Shown here: positions 34,797-39,872 of the stretch, one piece after another | How the letters are laid out: each line of letters begins with the position of its first letter | Numbering within the stretch: position 1 is the first letter of the stretch | Source: an uncultured Duganella sp. | GTDB taxonomy: Bacteria > Pseudomonadota > Gammaproteobacteria > Burkholderiales > Burkholderiaceae | Direction: 5' to 3' | DNA: 39,872 nt | Assembly: GCA_946482635.1 (NCBI GenBank) | Contig: CAMLSG010000018.1 | Location: 1 to 39,872 of the forward strand | Made by a program: the position numbers and the translations under genes | The notes under the pieces: model-generated | Databases searched by the model: none | The model's input: the letters and a program-made list of their open reading frames with translations, nothing else | What the model was told of the DNA's origin: nothing

Positions 34797-34921
34797 TTTC
34801 CTTGTACATGAATGGAGTGGACGACACGTGATCATGCCATAGCCCGATGTCAGGCAGATGACACTTTTGTATCAGTTTCAGTTACATTCGAGCTTCAACA
34901 AATCCATTGGAAGGAATTTGC

Positions 34922-35641
34922 ATGCTGAAGCCCCTGGTCCTGTTGGCGATGATGGCTGCTGCCCCGGCATTATTCGCCGACCCGCTGCCCACTGAAAACG
35001 CGCTGGTCACGGTGACTGCGATCGGCAGCGTCACTGCGCCTAACGATGAGGCGCAGCTCGTCTTTGGCTACGAGGAGCAGGGCAAGGACAAGGCGGTGCT
35101 GGCGTCCAATGTCAACTTGCGCCTGAAGCAGGGCATCGCAGCGCTGAAAAAGGCCAACCCGAATGCACGGCTATCGCTGGACAGCTACCGGACTTTCGCG
35201 GTCTACGACGAAGCACTTGCGCGTTCCCAGAAGCGCGATGCGCAGCAAACCGGATGGCGTGTCAGCCAGGAAGTGAGGCTTGTAACCGGTGATTTCGCCT
35301 CCTTGCCGGCTACGGTTGCCTCTACCCAGAAACTCCTGGCGCTGAAGAGCGTTAATTTCGGCCTGAACGAGGAGACCACGAAAAAGCTGGAACAGCGCCG
35401 CGTGGAAGCAGCCTATCGTAGCCTGGAAGAGCAGGTCGCGTTTATTGCGGGCGCGATGCGCCGCCCTGTTGCTGATGCGAAGTTGGAATCGCTCGACTTT
35501 GGCGCTTCGTCGGTGGATAAAGTCTATGTCACAGGCAGCAGGTTAAGGCGCGAAGACATTGGCGAAGTGGAAGAGCCAAGCCTGCTTCCAGGCGAGACAA
35601 AACTGGAGCTACGCGCCACCGCAAAAGTACGCTTCAAGTAA
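34922..35641 (+). CDS. SIMPL-domain (DUF541) secreted protein, copy 1
   Basis: The 239-residue protein has a signal peptide (about 1-18, ALFAD) and one SIMPL/DUF541 domain: VTVTAIGSVTAPNDEAQLVFGYEEQGKDKA at the start, a central helix, and a C-terminal LLPGETKLELRATAKVRFK strand. Family members such as E. coli YggE are periplasmic and linked to oxidative stress; mechanism unknown. AAGGA precedes ATG 34922. It is paralogous to the next gene, 92 bases on. Confidence 0.88.
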   Translation: MLKPLVLLAMMAAAPALFADPLPTENALVTVTAIGSVTAPNDEAQLVFGYEEQGKDKAVLASNVNLRLKQGIAALKKANPNARLSLDSYRTFAVYDEALARSQKRDAQQTGWRVSQEVRLVTGDFASLPATVASTQKLLALKSVNFGLNEETTKKLEQRRVEAAYRSLEEQVAFIAGAMRRPVADAKLESLDFGASSVDKVYVTGSRLRREDIGEVEEPSLLPGETKLELRATAKVRFK

Positions 35642-35733
35642 TAAGAGTGTTACAAACGCTCACGAACTGCGACAGTTTTGTGGTTTGATTTCAGTTAAAG
35701 TGCGTCCATCGTAATCAAGCAAGGAGAATAACA

Positions 35734-36492
35734 ATGACCGTCCTGAAAACTGTGGCTGCTGCTGCGCTGGTGCTGGGCGCCCAGGCTGCCATCGCACAAT
35801 CCGTCCCGACCGCGGGCGCCACCGTCATCGTTCCTGCCTATGGTGAAGTCACTGCGCCGAACGACCAGGCCATCGCCACGCTGGCGATTGAAGAGCAGGA
35901 CAAGGACAAGACCGCGGCAGCTTCGCGCGTGAACCAGAAGATCAAGCAGGGCCTCGAAATCCTGAAGAAGGAAGACCCACAAGCCAAGCTGAAAACCCAG
36001 GGCTACTACACCTATCCGGTCTATCCGGAAGACCGTCCACTGCCGCCGGGGGCCGCCGCCAAGCCGCGCCAGCCGACCGCATGGCGCGTTGGCCAGTATG
36101 TGCAGATGACCACCACCAATATCGGCGCGCTGCCGAAGACCGTGGCCGCTGCGCAGAAGGTACTGACCCTGAACGGCCTGTCCTTCGGCCTGAGCCCGGC
36201 CGCTACGCGCAAGCTGGATGACGCCCGCATCGCGGCCACCTACAAGAACCTCAACGAACGCATCGCCTCCATCGCTTCGGCCATGGGCCGTCCGGTGACC
36301 GACGCAGTACTGGATACCATCGACTACGAAGGTTCGGGTAACTATGGCGGTGGTCCGGCCGGCGCTCCGGCCCCGATGATGGCCCGCATGGCCGCCAAAG
36401 CCGAGATGGACCAGTCGGTGGCCGAGCCAAGCTTCGAACCTGGCGAAACCACGCTGGAAATGCGCGTCGTCGGCAAGGTCAAGTTCAAGTAA
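35734..36492 (+). CDS. SIMPL-domain (DUF541) secreted protein, copy 2
   Basis: The 252-residue protein has a signal peptide (about 1-22, AIAQS) and a SIMPL domain. It aligns with copy 1 over VTAPND(E/Q)A, KIKQGLEILKK, GWRV/AWRV, SFGL(N/S), and PG-ET-LE-R---KVKFK. An insertion near residues 94-110 (PLPPGAAAKPRQP) and a Gly/Ala/Met-rich stretch at about 205-225 set it apart. AAGGAG precedes the start. The pair arose by tandem duplication. Confidence 0.9.
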   Translation: MTVLKTVAAAALVLGAQAAIAQSVPTAGATVIVPAYGEVTAPNDQAIATLAIEEQDKDKTAAASRVNQKIKQGLEILKKEDPQAKLKTQGYYTYPVYPEDRPLPPGAAAKPRQPTAWRVGQYVQMTTTNIGALPKTVAAAQKVLTLNGLSFGLSPAATRKLDDARIAATYKNLNERIASIASAMGRPVTDAVLDTIDYEGSGNYGGGPAGAPAPMMARMAAKAEMDQSVAEPSFEPGETTLEMRVVGKVKFK

Positions 36493-36525
36493 GCCAAAGT
36501 TGCCACTTCCATACGGGGTGTCCTC

Positions 36526-36531
36526 TATAAT
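36526..36531 (+). promoter_or_regulatory. Perfect -10 hexamer upstream of pssA
   Basis: TATAAT lies 33 bases before the pssA ATG. The best -35 upstream (TTGCCA at 36500) has a 20-base spacer, too long for a strong promoter, so its strength is uncertain. It could drive pssA and leuA independently of the genes before them. Confidence 0.4.
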
Positions 36532-36563
36532 AGGGGCCACCCTAGTATAAAAAATGGAAGAGT

Positions 36564-37409
36564 ATGGCCAAATTCCCCCGCCGCCGGCCTAAGAACGCCG
36601 CCGGCAAACAATCGCTGTTCAGCCGTTTCGCCCGCCGCAAGGGGGCCGATGGCCTCGACAGGCCGCGCTCGCGCGGCATTTACCTGTTGCCAAACGCCTT
36701 CACCACCGGCGCGCTGTTCTGCGGCTTCTTCGCCATCGTCATGGCCATGAACCAGCGCTTCGAACATGCCGCCTGGGCGATTTTCGTCGCCATGCTGCTG
36801 GACGGTCTGGACGGCCGCGTGGCACGCCTGACCAATACCCAAAGTGAATTCGGCGCCCAGTACGACTCGTTGTCGGACATGGTGTCCTTCGGCGCCGCTC
36901 CGGCGCTGGTGATCTATGAATTCGCACTGCGCGGCCTCGGTAAGCTGGGCTGGATCGCAGCCTTCGTCTACTGCGCCGGTGCTGCACTGCGCCTGGCCCG
37001 CTTCAACACCAATATCGAAGTGGTCGACAAGCGCTACTTCCAGGGCCTGCCTTCGCCGGCTGCGGCCTCCCTGATCGCCGGCTTCGTCATGCTGCTGACC
37101 GACCTGGAAGTGGATGGCGTGCTGTATCCGTGGCAGGGCTGGGTGCTGGCGGTATTCGCTGGCCTGAGCATGGTGTCGAACGTGCCGTTCTACAGCTTCA
37201 AGGACATCAACTTCCGCAAGTCGGTGCCTTTCCTGGCCGTGTTCCTGATCGCGATGTTCTTCGCCCTGATCTCGATCGACCCGCCGAAGGTGCTGTTCGT
37301 GCTGTTCGTAGCTTATGGTTTGTCAGGCTACGTGATCTACCTGACCCGCCTGGTCAAAGGCAACCCGGTCAAGCTGATCGAGAAAACCTCGCCAGAAGAT
37401 AAATCGTAA
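36564..37409 (+). CDS. pssA: CDP-diacylglycerol-serine O-phosphatidyltransferase
   Basis: The 281-residue inner-membrane enzyme makes phosphatidylserine from CDP-diacylglycerol and serine. The CDP-alcohol phosphotransferase motif is complete: D80, D83, G84, A87, R88, G97, D101 and D105. About eight hydrophobic segments follow a basic N-terminus. It precedes leuA by 35 bases. In many Betaproteobacteria, as I recall, psd and pssA sit between ilvC and leuA; psd is absent here. Confidence 0.93.
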   Translation: MAKFPRRRPKNAAGKQSLFSRFARRKGADGLDRPRSRGIYLLPNAFTTGALFCGFFAIVMAMNQRFEHAAWAIFVAMLLDGLDGRVARLTNTQSEFGAQYDSLSDMVSFGAAPALVIYEFALRGLGKLGWIAAFVYCAGAALRLARFNTNIEVVDKRYFQGLPSPAAASLIAGFVMLLTDLEVDGVLYPWQGWVLAVFAGLSMVSNVPFYSFKDINFRKSVPFLAVFLIAMFFALISIDPPKVLFVLFVAYGLSGYVIYLTRLVKGNPVKLIEKTSPEDKS

Positions 37410-37444
37410 CGCCGCTGGGGCGGCAATTCAGAAGGAGCGATTCC

Positions 37445-38983
37445 ATGAATAACCGCCTCATCATCTTCGATACCACCCTGCGCGACGGCGAGCAATCGCC
37501 GGGCGCTTCCATGACCCGCGAAGAAAAGGTGCGCATCGCCCGCCAGCTCGAAAAGCTGCGGGTCGATGTGATCGAGGCGGGTTTCGCCGCTGCGTCGCAG
37601 GGCGACTTCGAATCCATCCGTGCTATTGCCACTGCCGTACGCGAGCCGATCGTTTGCTCGCTGGCGCGCGCCAATGACCGCGACCTGGCCCGTGCTGCCG
37701 AAGCGCTGGAGCCGGCGGCGCGCAAGCGCATCCACACCTTCATCGCCACCTCGCCGCTGCACATGCAGATGAAGCTGCGCATGGAGCCGGAGCAGGTGCT
37801 GGAGCAGGCCAAGCTGGCGATTCGCTTTGCTCGCAAGTTCACCGACGACATTGAATTCAGCCCGGAAGACGGCAGCCGTTCGGAAGAGGACTTCCTGTGC
37901 CGCGTGCTGGAAAACGTTATCGCCGAAGGCGCCACCACGATCAATTTCCCCGATACCGTTGGTTATGCTGTGCCGGAGCTGTACGGCGAGACCATCCGCC
38001 GCCTGCGCGAGCGCATCCCGAACTCCGACAAGGCCGTGTGGTCGGTGCATTGCCATAACGACCTGGGGCTGGCCGTGGCGAATTCGCTGGCCGGCGTCAT
38101 GATCGGCGGTGCAAGGCAGGTGGAGTGCACCATCAATGGCCTCGGCGAACGGGCAGGCAATACGGCGCTGGAAGAGGTGGTGATGGCGCTGCGCACTCGG
38201 GCCGGCTATTTCAACCTGGACTGCGGCATCGATACGACGCAGATCGTCCCGGCGTCGAAGATGGTGTCGCAGATTACCGGTTTCGCCGTGCAGCCGAACA
38301 AGGCGGTCGTTGGGGCCAATGCCTTCGCCCATGCCTCCGGCATCCACCAGGACGGCATCCTCAAGGCGCGCGAAACCTACGAAATCATGCGTGCCGAGGA
38401 TGTGGGCTGGACGGCCAACAAGATCGTGCTGGGCAAGCTCTCCGGCCGCAACGCCTTCAAGCAGCGCTTGCAGGAACTGGGCATCGAGCTCGATTCCGAG
38501 GCTGAAGTGAACGCCGCCTTCGCACGTTTCAAGGAACTGGCCGACCGCAAGGCCGAGATTTTCGACGAGGACATCATGGCGCTGGTGAGCGATGAAGAGG
38601 CTACGGCCGGCGGCGAGCATTACCGCTTGGTCTCGCTGTCGCAGCGTTCGGAGACCGGCGAACTGCCGTTTGCGCGCATCGTATTTTCTATCGACGGCGT
38701 TGAACACTCCGCCGTAGGAACAGGCGACGGCCCGGTCGACGCCATGGTCAACGCCATCGAAAGTAAGGCGCAAAGCGGCGCGGAGCTGGTGCTGTTCGCG
38801 ATCAGCGGCATCAGTCCCGGCACGCAATCGCAGGGCGAAGTGACGATGCGCCTGGCGCATTCCGGCCGCATCGTCAACGGCGTAGGCGCCGATCCGGATA
38901 TCGTCGTCGCTTCCGCCAAAGCTTACCTGGCGGGCCTCAACAAGCTGCACTCCAAGATCGAAAAGTTGAATCCGCAGGTCTGA
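37445..38983 (+). CDS. leuA: 2-Isopropylmalate synthase
   Basis: The 512-residue enzyme joins acetyl-CoA and 2-ketoisovalerate in the first committed step of leucine synthesis. The TIM-barrel shows [16 protein letters not shown] (9-24), the metal site [14 protein letters not shown] and the [16 protein letters not shown] segment. The C-terminal regulatory domain (from about residue 390) is present, so leucine inhibition is expected. GAAGGAG precedes the ATG. A CCGC/GCGG hairpin lies in the short pssA-leuA gap. Confidence 0.96.
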   Translation: MNNRLIIFDTTLRDGEQSPGASMTREEKVRIARQLEKLRVDVIEAGFAAASQGDFESIRAIATAVREPIVCSLARANDRDLARAAEALEPAARKRIHTFIATSPLHMQMKLRMEPEQVLEQAKLAIRFARKFTDDIEFSPEDGSRSEEDFLCRVLENVIAEGATTINFPDTVGYAVPELYGETIRRLRERIPNSDKAVWSVHCHNDLGLAVANSLAGVMIGGARQVECTINGLGERAGNTALEEVVMALRTRAGYFNLDCGIDTTQIVPASKMVSQITGFAVQPNKAVVGANAFAHASGIHQDGILKARETYEIMRAEDVGWTANKIVLGKLSGRNAFKQRLQELGIELDSEAEVNAAFARFKELADRKAEIFDEDIMALVSDEEATAGGEHYRLVSLSQRSETGELPFARIVFSIDGVEHSAVGTGDGPVDAMVNAIESKAQSGAELVLFAISGISPGTQSQGEVTMRLAHSGRIVNGVGADPDIVVASAKAYLAGLNKLHSKIEKLNPQV

Positions 38984-38987
38984 CGGG

Positions 38988-39002
38988 ATTTGCTTGGCAA
39001 AT
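38988..39002. repeat. Short hairpin after leuA
   Basis: ATTTGC and GCAAAT flank a 3-base loop just past the leuA stop. The stem is weak and has no T-tract, so it is at best a minor terminator. Confidence 0.25.
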
Positions 39003-39062
39003 GTTAAGGACAGGCCGCTGAACTCTCCATATGATGACCGACTCGCCGAGTGAGCATTGAAC

Positions 39063-39704
39063 ATGGATAAATTTGAATTTCGCCGCGACCGCTATGAGTC
39101 ATTTCGCCAATACGCGAATCCGCTGCTGAACCTGAGCGTGGTCGCCCGCTTGCCGGAATTCCGTCACTACTGCAAGGAGCGGCAACTGCCGCCGTTCCAC
39201 TTCCTCTTGTACTGCCTGTACATGAGCGTGAAGGATGTCGACAACTTCTTGTATCGTGAATTCGAAGGAAATGTGATCAAGATCGACGACTTTTACGGCG
39301 GCTACACGGTCATCAACCTCGATAACAACCTGAATTACGCCAGGTTCGACATGTCGACAGACCGGGCAGAGTTTATCTCCCGCAGCCTGGCGGCAGGCGT
39401 GGAGGCCCGTGCGACGCGTGAATTCATCAACACCGGCCGTGACCTGGCGCCGCGCGAGCAGAAGAACAACGTCTACACCACCTGCATGCCCTGGCTGGAC
39501 ATGCGCGCCATCGAGCACCCGATCTATGAGTACAAGAGCGCCGACATTCCCCTAATCGCCTGGGGGCGCTACAGCGACCTGGATGGCGATACGATGACGG
39601 TGCCGTTCTGTGTCCAGGCGCATCACGGTTTTGTGGACGGTTACCACGTCCACTTGCTGCTACAGCGTCTCGGCGAACGCATTGCGATCGAGACCAGCCT
39701 CTGA
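39063..39704 (+). CDS. Chloramphenicol-acetyltransferase-like protein (type A CAT fold)
   Basis: The 213-residue protein aligns with type A CAT along its length. The catalytic motif HHGFVDGYH (187-195) carries the general-base histidine H188 and structural D192. The segment PWLDMRAIEH (143-152) matches the CAT PWVSFTSF region but has Asp146 where CAT has the transition-state serine (Ser148). An acetyltransferase is likely, but chloramphenicol activity is uncertain. ATG 39063 gives the expected short N-terminus. Its 3' end overlaps a convergent gene by 45 bases. Confidence 0.85.
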   Translation: MDKFEFRRDRYESFRQYANPLLNLSVVARLPEFRHYCKERQLPPFHFLLYCLYMSVKDVDNFLYREFEGNVIKIDDFYGGYTVINLDNNLNYARFDMSTDRAEFISRSLAAGVEARATREFINTGRDLAPREQKNNVYTTCMPWLDMRAIEHPIYEYKSADIPLIAWGRYSDLDGDTMTVPFCVQAHHGFVDGYHVHLLLQRLGERIAIETSL

Positions 39705-39872
39705 CGGCGGCGCGCGCCGCTTATCTTTGAAAAAGGTCCAGGCCTCTTCCGCGATCTCGATGCTTGCGTTCTGGCGGCCCGGGAAGCGGCTGAACAGGCC
39801 GGGGTAGCGCTTCTTCCGGCTCGGTTCCGCGTGGCCGCCGCCGCTGATCTTCAGGAGAACGACCTGCAATGC
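39660..39872 (-). CDS. C-terminus of a probable PHB-depolymerase/feruloyl-esterase-type hydrolase (cut by window edge)
   Basis: About 70 residues are visible, read right to left from the edge to a TAG at 39660-39662. VVLLKISGGGHAEPS has the GGGH that carries the catalytic His in the LpqC/esterase-D-like poly(3-hydroxybutyrate) depolymerase family, and IEIAEEAWTFFKDK matches the usual last helix. The rest, including the serine nucleophile, lies beyond the window, so the assignment is tentative. It overlaps the CAT-like gene tail to tail by 45 bases. Confidence 0.6.
   Translation of the reverse strand, partial: ALQVVLLKISGGGHAEPSRKKRYPGLFSRFPGRQNASIEIAEEAWTFFKDKRRAPPSEAGLDRNAFAETL

Overview
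The window reads as one stretch of a GC-rich betaproteobacterial chromosome, most likely Oxalobacteraceae (Massilia/Telluria/Duganella/Janthinobacterium type). This rests on the complete iscR-S-U-A-hscB-hscA-fdx-iscX operon, the ilvI-ilvH-ilvC ... pssA-leuA cluster, the sigma factor/DUF3619/DUF3106/RDD operon and the DUF2760/Hsp70 pair. The taxonomy is inferred from gene content and protein style, not from a marker search. I saw no rRNA, tRNA, CRISPR array, insertion sequence, integrase or phage gene; this is mostly ordinary chromosome with small accessory pieces.

Layout. 1-678 (minus): the start of an Hsp70-family gene cut by the left edge, coupled by a 4-base overlap to a DUF2760 gene. 767-1970 (plus): a near-perfect LexA box followed by a PA0069-type radical SAM protein. 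2011-3467 (minus): LysR regulator plus ChaC-type gamma-glutamylcyclotransferase. 3554-5769 (plus): VOC protein, fumarylacetoacetate-hydrolase-family protein and maleylacetoacetate isomerase, an aromatic or tyrosine catabolic operon diverging from the LysR gene. 5770-11207 (minus): a membrane diguanylate cyclase and a large double hybrid histidine kinase. 11254-13115 (plus): a promoter, a small cysteine-motif protein of unknown function, and a membrane-anchored TPR-like sensor with no output domain. 13162-14707 (plus): sorAB-type sulfite dehydrogenase. 14763-15524 (plus): an odd uracil-DNA-glycosylase homologue lacking the catalytic Asp.

15589-23820 (plus): an IscR-type operator, the full isc operon, then a tightly overlapping tail of methyltransferase, threonine aldolase and RNA pseudouridine synthase. 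23842-26158: a perfect 35-base palindrome, a DUF2798 membrane protein diverging from a LysR gene across nested inverted repeats, a Cys-rich exported WG-repeat-like protein, and a DUF2007-type protein. 26142-29334 (minus): ECF sigma factor, DUF3619 (possible anti-sigma), DUF3106, RDD membrane protein and a methyltransferase. 29335-29750: a 416-base gene-free leader. 29751-33018: ilvIHC with a clear terminator. 33073-33175: a compound palindromic repeat element. 33174-36492: a PafA-like alkaline phosphatase (minus) and two tandem SIMPL-domain secreted proteins (plus), set between ilvC and pssA. 36564-38983: pssA and leuA. 39063-39704: a chloramphenicol-acetyltransferase-like protein; right edge (minus): the C-terminus of a probable PHB-depolymerase/feruloyl-esterase-type hydrolase.

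Functionally the window joins Fe-S cluster assembly, branched-chain amino acid synthesis (ilvIHC, leuA), phosphatidylserine synthesis, sulfite oxidation, aromatic-ring catabolism and several signalling systems. Nothing amounts to an obvious new defence or mobile system. The most unusual items are the UNG-like protein without its catalytic Asp, the LexA-boxed radical SAM gene, the start-codon hairpin of the VOC operon, the candidate sigma/anti-sigma operon, the dispersed GTCAGAC palindromes, and the CAT-like enzyme with an altered active-site residue.
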